From: Ferrovibrio sp041906005
Lineage (GTDB): Bacteria > Pseudomonadota > Alphaproteobacteria > Ferrovibrionales > Ferrovibrionaceae
Direction of reading: 5' to 3'
Length of the DNA stretch: 64,000 nt
Assembly (NCBI RefSeq): GCF_041906005.1
Contig: NZ_JAYRJY010000002.1
Span: 62,001-126,000 of the forward strand
Positions 42,471 to 50,749 of this stretch are shown in pieces (position 1 is the first letter of the stretch; every line of letters begins with the position of its first letter). The position numbers were made by a program, and so were the translations under genes. The notes below the pieces were generated by a model. The model did not search any database. It had not been told where the DNA came from and saw only the letters and a list, made by a program, of their open reading frames with translations.

Positions 42471-43289
42471 ATGGCGCCGCCGCCGCTGCCGCAATTCACG
42501 GTGCAGAACAATTTCGACATACCCGTGTATATCAGTCTGCTCTCCAACCCGACCGCCAAGGTCTATGTCAATGCCGGCCAGTCGGGGTCGCTGACCTATT
42601 TCGAGGACGATCTTTGCATCGTGCAGGCGGCGCAGACCGGATCCTTCATGTGCGGCCTGATAATCGAGGCGGATGTCCTGTCCGCCACCGTCGATTACAC
42701 GCTGCTGGTCGATCCCAACGATATCGGCGCGCCGCCGGTGCCGACCGCCGCCATGCTGATCCCGCCGGATTCGCCGCGCATCCTGGTCGGCTGCTCGCAG
42801 CTGGCCGATGGCAAGACGGTGCTGCGCGAACAGTTCTGGGACCGCCAGCCGGACTCGCTCACCCTGGCGCCGGGCGAGCAGAAGACCATCACCACCACGG
42901 TCACCACCGGCCGGCAGGAGACCTCGACGCATGAAAGCACGCTGGCGGCGAGCCTGAACATGAGCGCCAGCGCCGGATTCGGGCCGTTCTCCGCCAGCGT
43001 CTCCTCCAGCCTGAGCATGACCTCGCGCACCTTCCAGCAGGTGACGGTGAGCGAGCAGAACACCGCCTATTTCTCCGACGTGCTGACCAATCCCTATACC
43101 GACCAGCCCTGCCTGGTGCTGCGCTGGCAGCTCACCGACGTGATCACCATCTTCGATGTGGACGGTCCGCCGCTTGGCGCCATGATCCTGGGCGAGGCGC
43201 CGATCATCACCAACATGTACGGCGTGAATGACCTGGCGCTGCAGAAGCCGGTGCTGGAACTGACCGCGGAGGATCGCCTGCCGGCATGA
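42471..43289 (+). CDS. unrecognised protein with Ser/Thr-rich pore-hairpin-like segment
   Basis: 272 residues from the ATG at 42471 (AAGGGCGG seven bases upstream). An ATG at 42366 with a stronger GGAGGAGG is in frame and would add 35 Pro/Arg/Gly-rich residues; the start is uncertain. It opens with QNNFDIPVYISLLSN and has a Pro-rich linker near 88-103. Residues 130-200 are strikingly Ser/Thr-rich with alternating polarity around a Gly-rich turn (AGFGPFSAS at 168-176), as in the membrane-inserting hairpin of aerolysin/ETX-MTX2 pore formers. No signal peptide is obvious. Family not recognised. Confidence 0.6.
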   Translation: MAPPPLPQFTVQNNFDIPVYISLLSNPTAKVYVNAGQSGSLTYFEDDLCIVQAAQTGSFMCGLIIEADVLSATVDYTLLVDPNDIGAPPVPTAAMLIPPDSPRILVGCSQLADGKTVLREQFWDRQPDSLTLAPGEQKTITTTVTTGRQETSTHESTLAASLNMSASAGFGPFSASVSSSLSMTSRTFQQVTVSEQNTAYFSDVLTNPYTDQPCLVLRWQLTDVITIFDVDGPPLGAMILGEAPIITNMYGVNDLALQKPVLELTAEDRLPA

Positions 43290-43390
43290 CCGGCCGCCCG
43301 GGACCGGAACGCAGCGCCGCCGGCCGGGGATCGATGTTTTAGGTCCGAGATGCCTTGTCGCGAATCGGCGGCAGGGCGTAGCTCTGGGCG

Positions 43391-45253
43391 GTGACTGTTC
43401 CATCCTCCCTCGTTGCGGCCGAGGCCGCCCTGCATACCGTATTCGGCTTCGAGCGGTTTCGCGCCGGCCAGGCCGAGATCGTGCAGGCGTTGCTCAACGA
43501 CGAGGATGTGCTGGCGGTGATGCCGACCGGCAGCGGCAAGTCGCTTTGCTACCAGCTGCCTGCCATTGTGCGCGGCGGACTGACCGTGGTGGTGTCGCCG
43601 CTGATCGCCCTGATGCGCGACCAGGTGCGGCAGCTGCAGGGTTTCGGCGTCAATGCCGGCAGCCTGAATTCCGCCACCGACGAGGCCGAGCGCCAGCGCG
43701 TGCTGCGCGGCCTGCGCGACGGTTCACTGCGATTGCTGTATGTGGCGCCCGAACGCCTGGTGCGCGATGACACCGTGGCGCTGCTCAGGACTGCCGGCGC
43801 GTCGCTGCTCGCCATTGACGAGGCGCATTGCGTGTCGCAATGGGGCCATGACTTCCGCCCGGAATATCTGGCGCTGGGCGGCATCCGCGCCGAGCTGGGC
43901 CATATCCCGACCATCGCGCTGACCGCCACCGCCGACGCACCCACGCGGGCCGACATCGTGCAGAAGCTGTTCGGCACAGGAGCAGAGCCCGGGCGGCGGC
44001 CGCGCGAATTCATCCGCAGTTTCGACCGGCCGAACCTGCATCTGATGATGCAGCCTAAATCCAGCGCGAAGAAGCAGATCGGCGATTTCATCGCCGCACG
44101 CCGGGGCCTGAGCGGCATCGTGTATTGCGCCTCGCGCAAACGCACCGAAGACCTGGCCGCCGGCCTGCAGGCCATGGGCCATGACGCCATCGCCTATCAT
44201 GCCGGCATGGAGCCGAAAGCGCGCGATGCCGCGCAGGACCGGTTTCTCGCGGAGGATGGCGTGGTGATGGTGGCAACGGTTGCGTTTGGGATGGGCATCG
44301 ACAAGCCCGATGTGCGCTATGTGTGCCATGCCGACCTGCCGCGCAACGTGGAAGCCTATTACCAGGAGATCGGCCGGGCAGGGCGCGACGGCCTGCCGGC
44401 CGAGACGCTGACGCTCTATGGCCTGGACGACATGCGCCTGCGCCGGCTGCAGATCGAGGAGGGTGAGACCTCCGACGAGCGCAAACGCATTGAGCGTCAG
44501 CGCTTCAATGCGCTGATCGCGCTATGCGAGAGCCCACGCTGCCGCCGGCAGACGTTGCTGGCCTATTTCGGCGAGGAGAGCCAGCCTTGCGGCAACTGTG
44601 ACCTGTGCCAGGACGGCGTGGCGCGTTTTGATGGAACGGTGGAGGCGCAGAAGGTCATGTCGGCCATCGCCCGCACCGGGCAGCGGTTCGGCACCGAACA
44701 CATCGTGCAGATCCTGCTGGGCAACACGACGGACGCCATCCTGCGCCACGAGCATGACCGGCTGCCCACCTTCGGGGTGGGCAAGGATCGTGATGCCCAT
44801 GCCTGGCGTTCGATCCTGCGGCAGATCTATGGCGCCGGCCTGATCGACCTGGATATCGCCGGTTTCGGCGGCTGGTTCATCACCGATGCCGGCCGTGCCG
44901 TGCTGAAAGGCCAGCAGCGCGTGGAACTGCGCAGCGAAAGCCTGCAGGCCGGCAAACGCAACACGGCGAAATCAAGATCGGCGGCGGCCGAGATCGCGCT
45001 GTCAGGCCGCGATCAGGCACTGCTGGCGGCGCTGAAAGACCTGCGGCGGCGCTATGCCAGCGAACTGCAGCAGCCGGCCTATGTGATCTTTTCCGACCGC
45101 ACGCTGATAGAACTCGCCGTGAAACGGCCGCGCACGCTGTGGCGCATGAGCGACATCCACGGCATCGGCCAGGCCAAGCTGGAACGGTTCGGCCAGGCTT
45201 TCCTCGACGTGGTGCTGGCCCACGACGACCCCGCGAGCGAAGCGGCGGACTAG
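43391..45253 (+). CDS. recQ: ATP-dependent DNA helicase RecQ
   Basis: 620 residues, GTG start. 3'-5' helicase in recombination and fork repair. Motif 0 FGFERFRAGQ, Walker A MPTGSGKSLCYQ, DEAH box IDEAHCVSQWGHDFRPEY, motif V/VI GMGIDKPDVR and YYQEIGRAGRDG, zinc-binding CRRQTLLAYFGEE...CGNCDLC, winged helix, and a C-terminal HRDC domain (from about 525). Its TAG stop shares the palindrome CTAG with the stop of the convergent esterase gene. Confidence 0.96.
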   Translation: MTVPSSLVAAEAALHTVFGFERFRAGQAEIVQALLNDEDVLAVMPTGSGKSLCYQLPAIVRGGLTVVVSPLIALMRDQVRQLQGFGVNAGSLNSATDEAERQRVLRGLRDGSLRLLYVAPERLVRDDTVALLRTAGASLLAIDEAHCVSQWGHDFRPEYLALGGIRAELGHIPTIALTATADAPTRADIVQKLFGTGAEPGRRPREFIRSFDRPNLHLMMQPKSSAKKQIGDFIAARRGLSGIVYCASRKRTEDLAAGLQAMGHDAIAYHAGMEPKARDAAQDRFLAEDGVVMVATVAFGMGIDKPDVRYVCHADLPRNVEAYYQEIGRAGRDGLPAETLTLYGLDDMRLRRLQIEEGETSDERKRIERQRFNALIALCESPRCRRQTLLAYFGEESQPCGNCDLCQDGVARFDGTVEAQKVMSAIARTGQRFGTEHIVQILLGNTTDAILRHEHDRLPTFGVGKDRDAHAWRSILRQIYGAGLIDLDIAGFGGWFITDAGRAVLKGQQRVELRSESLQAGKRNTAKSRSAAAEIALSGRDQALLAALKDLRRRYASELQQPAYVIFSDRTLIELAVKRPRTLWRMSDIHGIGQAKLERFGQAFLDVVLAHDDPASEAAD

Positions 45254-46143
45254 CCCGCGACGATGCCGGCGATCTCGGCGGCAGTGATTTTCGCCTGACG
45301 GATCGGCAGTAAAGGCCAGACATGGATCATGCCGGGCTGCTCCACGTAATGCAGCTTCACGCCCTCGCGCGCGGCGCGGTCGCGCAGGTCGCGACAATCG
45401 GGCAGCAGGATGTCGCGCGTGCCGATGAACAGGCTGATGCGACCCAGTCCCTGAAGCGCGCCATTGATCGGACTGATGCGCGGATCATTCGGATCGTCGC
45501 CGGCAGCCCAGAGCCTGGCGGCTTCCAGCGCGCCGGGCACGGCCAGCCAGGGATCAAAAGGCTGCACGGCGGGAATGCCGGGATTGCGCGCAGTGACTTC
45601 CAGCCAGGGCGAGATCAGAACGATGTCGCGTGGCTGCGGCAGGTTTTGCGCAGCCAGAGTCTGCGCCAGCGCGAGCGCCAGTCCGCCGCCGGCACTGTCG
45701 CCCGAGAGCACCAGATTTTCCGGCGCGGTCTCGGCTGCCAGCCGGCGGTAAACCTCGGTGACGAACGGAAAAGCTTCGCGCCAGTTGCCTTCCGGCGCCA
45801 GCGGATAGATCGGTATGGTGATGCGGCAGCCGGTGGCGGCGGCAATGCCGGCGAGGAACTTCCAGTGATGCGCCGTCAGGCCCGAGACGTAAGCGCCGCC
45901 ATGCAGGTGCATGAGGCGCACGTCCGAATGCCGGCCCTTGGGCGACAGCGTATAGACGCGACGGCCGAGGATTTCGTCACGCTGAATGGTGAAATCGCGC
46001 GCAATCGCCGGTGGCGGTTCATGGCTGAAGCCGCGGCGTTCCTTCGCGATCTCACGGTGCAGATTTTCCACCGAGCGGAATTTGCGCGTGCGCCCGGTGA
46101 AACGCAGATACGTGATGACCAGCGGCAGCGGCAACATCGCCAT
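45250..46143 (-). CDS. alpha/beta hydrolase, hormone-sensitive lipase type esterase
   Basis: 297 residues. Oxyanion motif HLHGGAYVSG (HGG), nucleophile GDSAGGG, acid in IGTRDILLPD and base in GMIHVWPLLP, the HSL-family catalytic triad. An N-terminal hydrophobic stretch (LPLPLVITYLRF) is too short and polar at its end to be a clear signal peptide. Starts one base after the xth stop, so it is read from the same message as xth. Confidence 0.9.
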   Translation of the reverse strand: MAMLPLPLVITYLRFTGRTRKFRSVENLHREIAKERRGFSHEPPPAIARDFTIQRDEILGRRVYTLSPKGRHSDVRLMHLHGGAYVSGLTAHHWKFLAGIAAATGCRITIPIYPLAPEGNWREAFPFVTEVYRRLAAETAPENLVLSGDSAGGGLALALAQTLAAQNLPQPRDIVLISPWLEVTARNPGIPAVQPFDPWLAVPGALEAARLWAAGDDPNDPRISPINGALQGLGRISLFIGTRDILLPDCRDLRDRAAREGVKLHYVEQPGMIHVWPLLPIRQAKITAAEIAGIVAG

Positions 46144-46144
46144 G

Positions 46145-46915
46145 TCAGGCCGCGATCTCGCAGATCACCGGGGTATGATCGGAGGCTTTCTCGCGGCCAC
46201 GCGGTTCGCGGTCGATCTCGCAACTCACCAGCCGGTCGGCCAGTTGCGGCGAGAGCAGGAAATGATCGATGCGCAGGCCGTTGTTCTTCGGCCAGCAGCC
46301 GGCCTGGTAGTCCCAGAAGCTGTAGTCGACCTTGCGCGGATGCAGCGCGCGCCAGGCTTCCGTCAGGCCCAGGTTGAGCAGCCGGCGCCAGGCCCGGCGG
46401 CTGTCGGGCGCGCATAGCGCATCCTCGGCGAAGCCGACGGGGTCGAACACATCCACATCGGCCGGGCAGATGTTGAAATCGCCAGCCATCAGGAAGGGTG
46501 TCTCGGCGGCCAGCAGCGTGGCGGCGCGCTGGTGCAGGCGCTCCATCCAGCGCAGCTTGTAATCGTATTTCTCGCCCGGACGTGGATTGCCGTTGGGCAG
46601 GTAGAGGCCGCAGATCGTGATGCCGGCGATATCGGCCTCGATGTAGCGCGCCTGTTCATCAGCATCCTCGCCATCCAGCCGGATGCGCACGGCATCGGGT
46701 TTGGTCAGGCTCAGGAGCGCGACGCCGTTATAGCTTTTCTGCCCATGGGTATGGACCTGATACCCGAGGCTCTCGAATTCCAGGCGCGGGAAATCGGCGT
46801 CCTGGCATTTGATTTCCTGCAGCAGCAGCACGTCGGGTTTGGCCGCCCGTGTCCAGTCGGTGACGTTCCCCAGACGGGCCTTGATCGAATTGACGTTCCA
46901 GGTCGCGATTCTCAT
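46145..46915 (-). CDS. xth: exodeoxyribonuclease III
   Basis: 256 residues. AP endonuclease and 3'-5' exonuclease of base excision repair. TWNVNSIKARL, metal Glu34 in LLQEIKCQD, GLYLPNGNP, AGDFNICP with catalytic Asp, RIDHFLLS and SDHTPV. Middle gene of the minus-strand run erpA, hydrolase, xth, esterase. Confidence 0.95.
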   Translation of the reverse strand: MRIATWNVNSIKARLGNVTDWTRAAKPDVLLLQEIKCQDADFPRLEFESLGYQVHTHGQKSYNGVALLSLTKPDAVRIRLDGEDADEQARYIEADIAGITICGLYLPNGNPRPGEKYDYKLRWMERLHQRAATLLAAETPFLMAGDFNICPADVDVFDPVGFAEDALCAPDSRRAWRRLLNLGLTEAWRALHPRKVDYSFWDYQAGCWPKNNGLRIDHFLLSPQLADRLVSCEIDREPRGREKASDHTPVICEIAA

Positions 46916-46935
46916 GGCCGCAGCTTAGCCGATTG

Positions 46936-47481
46936 TCAGGCTTTTGCGACCGCGTCGAGCAGGCCGGATGATTTTACCACGGTGCAATATTCGCCATCGA
47001 GGTTCGCCAGCGACATGGCATGCACCTCTTCGGCGCTGCGCAGCACGCCGCGCCAGTCGCGCCGTGCGAAGGTAAAGCAGGCATCCTCGGCCAGGAGTGT
47101 GTGGAACCCGAGGTTGCCGGCCATCCTGACCGTGGCCTCCACCGAGTTGTTGGTGACGACGCCGGCGATCACCAGGGTGTCGATTCCGGCCTGGCGCAGG
47201 CGATCTTCCAGTCCGGTGCCGATGAAGGCGCTGTTGGTGCGCTTGGGGATCACGATCTCGCCGGCCAGCGGCGCCACGATGGGCTTGAAGTCGTTGCCCG
47301 GCTGGCCCGGCCGGTAGGCGGAGTCAGGCAGGACGGAATCGTGCCGGACATGGAAGATCGGCCGGGCGGTTTTGCGCCATGCCGCCAGGAGGGCGGCAAC
47401 CGCGGTTTCCGCGTCGGGGTTGTTCCGCGGGCCCTCGGCGGCGTGATAGGGCGCGTCGATGGCCAGTTGCAGGTCGATCAC
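46936..47481 (-). CDS. isochorismatase-fold hydrolase with Ser in place of catalytic Cys
   Basis: 181 residues from a GTG at 47481. Isochorismatase superfamily: catalytic Asp at the start (IDLQ), Lys in IPKRTNSAF, and AGVVTNNSVEATVRMAGNLG. In amidase-type members the position after TN-x is cysteine; here it is serine. The chosen GTG lies inside the first beta strand; a CTG at 47505, with GGGGG upstream, would restore the usual 'LPPNAALLVIDLQ' opening and may be the real start. EDACFTFARRDWRG is family-like. Substrate unknown. Confidence 0.8.
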   Translation of the reverse strand: MIDLQLAIDAPYHAAEGPRNNPDAETAVAALLAAWRKTARPIFHVRHDSVLPDSAYRPGQPGNDFKPIVAPLAGEIVIPKRTNSAFIGTGLEDRLRQAGIDTLVIAGVVTNNSVEATVRMAGNLGFHTLLAEDACFTFARRDWRGVLRSAEEVHAMSLANLDGEYCTVVKSSGLLDAVAKA

Positions 47482-47527
47482 CAGCAGGGCCGCGTTCGGC
47501 GGCAGGGTTATGCCGCCCCCGGAAATG

Positions 47528-47917
47528 TCAGACCGAGAAGGAATTGCCGCAGCCGCAGCTCTGCTGGGCCAGCGGATTGGAAATGCGGAAGCCGGCGCCG
47601 GAGAGGTCTTCGACGAAATCGACTTCCGAGCCGCGCAGGTAGTCCAGCGACACGGTATCGACCAGCAGGCGGGCGCCGTCGCGCTCGATCACCATGTCGT
47701 CGGCGGTGGGGGCATCGTCGAGACTGAAGCTGTACTGGAAGCCCGAGCAGCCGCCGCCCGACACGCTGATGCGCAGCCCCAGCGCCGGATTGCCTTCCGA
47801 TTCGGCCACCTTGCGGATGCGGCGGGCGGCAGAGGCGCTCAGGGTCACCGCGGAATCCGCCGTCGCGGCCGGAAGGGGGGCCGTCTGGGGGGCCGTCTGG
47901 GCTGGAGCATTGCTCAT
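47528..47917 (-). CDS. erpA: iron-sulfur cluster insertion protein (A-type carrier)
   Basis: 129 residues. A-type carrier that delivers Fe-S clusters to target proteins. Cluster ligands are in SGGGCSGFQYSF and the C-terminal CGCGNSF. The first 25 residues are a Pro/Ala/Thr-rich extension before the conserved LSASAARRIRKV. First gene of a four-gene minus-strand run; divergent from argS. Whether it is ErpA or IscA cannot be separated firmly; the residues around the motif and its isolation from isc/suf genes favour ErpA. Confidence 0.9.
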   Translation of the reverse strand: MSNAPAQTAPQTAPLPAATADSAVTLSASAARRIRKVAESEGNPALGLRISVSGGGCSGFQYSFSLDDAPTADDMVIERDGARLLVDTVSLDYLRGSEVDFVEDLSGAGFRISNPLAQQSCGCGNSFSV

Positions 47918-47975
47918 CGCAGGTTTACACTCGGTTTACCAATAATTTGCCACATTGCCTGAGCAATTTAGGGAC

Positions 47976-48002
47976 CCGGGCGCGGAAGTCAATTTCGCCC
48001 GG
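47976..48002 (+). promoter_or_regulatory. hairpin in the argS leader
   Basis: CCGGGCG (47976-47982) pairs with CGCCCGG (47996-48002) around a 13-base loop, about 120 bases before the argS ATG, in the 208-base divergent region shared with erpA. Possible leader RNA structure or operator; no known riboswitch or T-box pattern is present. Confidence 0.3.
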
Positions 48003-48125
48003 TATTATGCCGTTCGTTCAGTATTGGGTCCGGGCATTTGGGTGCGTTGCGGCCGGGAGGGGCAGCCGGTAGTGTCCGCCCCGATTTTTGGCCCCGTTTT
48101 GGGATTTACAGAAAAGCCTTCCGCA

Positions 48126-49877
48126 ATGAACGTTTTCACCGATTTCCGCCGCGCCATCATGGCCGCCGTGCACAGCCTGTCCGAGCAGGGCATGCTGGCG
48201 GGTGAACTGCCGCTGTCTGCCATCGCGGTCGAGCCGCCGCGCGACCCGGCCCATGGCGACCTGGCGACCAACGTGGCCATGGTGCTGGGCAAGCCGGCCG
48301 GCATGGCGCCGCGCGCGCTGGCCGAGAAACTGAAACCCCTGCTGGAGGCCCATCCGGCCGTGACGGCGGTGGAGATCGCCGGCCCGGGTTTCATCAACCT
48401 GCGCCTCAAGCCCGAACACTGGCAGCTGCAGGTGGCCGTGATCCTGCGCGCCGGCAAAGCCTATGGCGACAGCGATATCGGCCAGGGCGAACCGGTGAAC
48501 GTGGAATACGTGTCGGCCAACCCGACCGGCCCGATGCATGTGGGCCATTGCCGTGGCGCGGTGTTTGGCGACGCGCTGGCCGCCCTGCTGGACAAGGCCG
48601 GCTTCCAGGTGGCGCGCGAATACTACATCAACGATGCCGGCGCCCAGGTGGATGTGCTGGCCCGTTCGGCGCATCTGCGTTACCGCGAGGCTCTGGGCGA
48701 AAGCATCACAATCCCCGAGGGCCTGTATCCGGGCGACTACCTCAAGCCGCTGGGTGCTGCGCTGGCGCAGAAATACGGCGACACATACAAGACCGCGCCG
48801 GACGCCGAATGGTTGCAGCTTTTCCGCAAGGAAGCGACCGAGGCGATGATGGACATGATCCGCGATGACCTCGCGGCGCTGAACATCCATCATGCCGTGT
48901 TCACCTCGGAAAAGGCGCTGCATGACAGCGGTGCGGTGCAGGGCGCGTTTGATCGTCTGAAGCAGCGAGGCCTGATCTATACCGGCGTGCTGGAACCACC
49001 CAAGGGCAAGACGCCGGACGACTATGAGGCGCGGCCGCAGGAGCTGTTCAAGGCCAGCGAATTCGGCGACGAGACCGATCGGCCGCTGAAGAAGTCGGAT
49101 GGCTCGTGGACCTATTTCGGCGCCGACATTGCCTATCATGACGACAAGTATCGGCGCGGCTTCAGGCAGATGATCGACGTCTGGGGCGCCGACCATGGCG
49201 GTTACGTCAAGCGTATGAAGGCCGCCGTGAAGGCCATGTCGAACGGCGAGGCCGAGCTGGACGTCAAACTGGTGCAGATGGTGAACCTGCTGGATGGCGG
49301 CCAGCCGGTGAAAATGTCCAAGCGGGCCGGCACGTTCGTGACGTTGCGCGATGTGGTGGATGAAGTGGGCAAGGATGTCGTGCGCTTCATCATGCTGACG
49401 CGCAAGAACGACGCGCAGCTCGATTTCGATTTCAAGAAGGTGACCGAACAGTCGAAGGACAACCCGGTTTTCTATGTGCAGTATGCCCATGCGCGCATCT
49501 GCTCGGTGCTGCGCAACGCCGTTTCGGAAGTGCCGGATATCGACACCGAGGATGGCGCGCTGGCGCAGGCCGACATGACCAGGCTGTCACATCCATCCGA
49601 ACTGGCGCTGGTCAAGCTGCTGGCCGGCTGGCCGCGCCTGGTGGAATCCGCTGCCGAGGCGCATGAGCCGCATCGCGTGGCGTTCTACCTGCAGGATGTG
49701 GCTGCCGCTTTCCACGGTCTGTGGAATGTGGGGCGCGACGATACCAGCGTGCGGTTCCTGATCCCCGACGACCTGCCCCTGACGCGGGCGCGGCTGGCCA
49801 TGCTGCGTGCCGTGGCTGTGGTGATCGCGTCGGGATTGTCTGTGATGGGCGTGACGCCCGTCGAAGAGATGAGGTGA
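48126..49877 (+). CDS. argS: arginine-tRNA ligase
   Basis: 583 residues. Class I synthetase with N-terminal Add-1 domain, HIGH-type motif in SANPTGPMHVGHCRG, the KMSKS equivalent VKMSKRAG, and the anticodon-binding helical domain at the C terminus (PSELALVKLLAGWP, ALHGLWNVGRDD-like end). The ATG at 48126 fits the family start; the frame is open upstream for 57 codons but these are not conserved-looking. First gene of a long plus-strand cluster. Confidence 0.96.
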   Translation: MNVFTDFRRAIMAAVHSLSEQGMLAGELPLSAIAVEPPRDPAHGDLATNVAMVLGKPAGMAPRALAEKLKPLLEAHPAVTAVEIAGPGFINLRLKPEHWQLQVAVILRAGKAYGDSDIGQGEPVNVEYVSANPTGPMHVGHCRGAVFGDALAALLDKAGFQVAREYYINDAGAQVDVLARSAHLRYREALGESITIPEGLYPGDYLKPLGAALAQKYGDTYKTAPDAEWLQLFRKEATEAMMDMIRDDLAALNIHHAVFTSEKALHDSGAVQGAFDRLKQRGLIYTGVLEPPKGKTPDDYEARPQELFKASEFGDETDRPLKKSDGSWTYFGADIAYHDDKYRRGFRQMIDVWGADHGGYVKRMKAAVKAMSNGEAELDVKLVQMVNLLDGGQPVKMSKRAGTFVTLRDVVDEVGKDVVRFIMLTRKNDAQLDFDFKKVTEQSKDNPVFYVQYAHARICSVLRNAVSEVPDIDTEDGALAQADMTRLSHPSELALVKLLAGWPRLVESAAEAHEPHRVAFYLQDVAAAFHGLWNVGRDDTSVRFLIPDDLPLTRARLAMLRAVAVVIASGLSVMGVTPVEEMR

Positions 49878-49881
49878 GAGT

Positions 49882-50748
49882 ATGAGCGATCTGCGCAGCG
49901 ACCGGGGCTCGCGCCCTGTCCCGAGCGAGCCGGAGCAGGCTCCGACCAGTCCGAAGAAGATCATCACCGCCGCCATTGCGCTGGGCGCCGTGGCGGCCTT
50001 CGGTATCGGCATCTGGTTCGCCTACGACCAGGGCGTGAAGCGCGGCGCCTCGGGTGCCCCGCCGCTGATCCGTGCGGATCAGAGCCCGGCGAAGGTCGCG
50101 CCGGAGAATCCCGGCGGCATGCAGGTGCCGAACCAGGACAAGCAGATTTACGAACGTCTTGGTGGCAACCAGCCGGCGGCGACGCCGGGCACGGAAAAAC
50201 TGCTGCCGCCGCCGGAGCGGCCGTCTGCCGCGCCGACCCAACCCAGCAACACCACTGCAAATGCCGTGACGGTGCCGAACCGTCCGGCCCCGGCCGCCGT
50301 GCCCAATCAGGCTCCGGCGACCAGCAGCGTGCCCAATCGCACCGATGCGCCGAGCCCATCGACGCTGAATGCGCCGGCCGCATCGCAACCTGTTGCGCCG
50401 AAAACCGAAGAGAAACCATCTGCCGCGCCCGCCGCACGCGCGCCGGCGCAGACCGCAACGGCCCCGGCAGCGGCCCCCAGCGTGACCGCCACGCCGGGCG
50501 GCAGCGCGAAGATCCAGCTGGCTTCGCTGAAAGACCAGGCAGCGGCCACCGCCACCTGGAATCAACTGCAGAAGAAATTCCCCGATGTGCTGGGCGGTCT
50601 GCAGCCGTCCTATGAAAAGGTGGAGATCGCGGGGAAGGGCACCTTCATCCGTCTGCAGGCCGGCCCGTTGAAGGATCGCGCGGCGGCGCAGAATGCCTGT
50701 CAGCAGCTGGCGGCCAAGAACCAGGGCTGCATCGTTGTCGGCCGCTGA
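49882..50748 (+). CDS. SPOR domain protein, single-pass membrane
   Basis: 288 residues. Short cytoplasmic tail, one membrane helix (IITAAIALGAVAAFGIGIWFAY, about 27-48), a long Pro/Ala/Asn-rich linker (about 60-205), then a C-terminal SPOR domain (about 212-288: KIQLASLKDQAAATATWNQLQKKF and FIRLQAGPLKDRAAAQNAC). SPOR domains bind denuded glycan at the division septum. Four bases after argS; the argS-SPOR-nagZ order is conserved in alphaproteobacteria. Confidence 0.9.
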   Translation: MSDLRSDRGSRPVPSEPEQAPTSPKKIITAAIALGAVAAFGIGIWFAYDQGVKRGASGAPPLIRADQSPAKVAPENPGGMQVPNQDKQIYERLGGNQPAATPGTEKLLPPPERPSAAPTQPSNTTANAVTVPNRPAPAAVPNQAPATSSVPNRTDAPSPSTLNAPAASQPVAPKTEEKPSAAPAARAPAQTATAPAAAPSVTATPGGSAKIQLASLKDQAAATATWNQLQKKFPDVLGGLQPSYEKVEIAGKGTFIRLQAGPLKDRAAAQNACQQLAAKNQGCIVVGR

Positions 50749-50749
50749 C

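Noticed and set aside
45247..45256. Shared CTAG at the ends of recQ and the esterase gene
   Set aside because: A four-base palindrome providing TAG on both strands is a simple convergent overlap, not a functional site.
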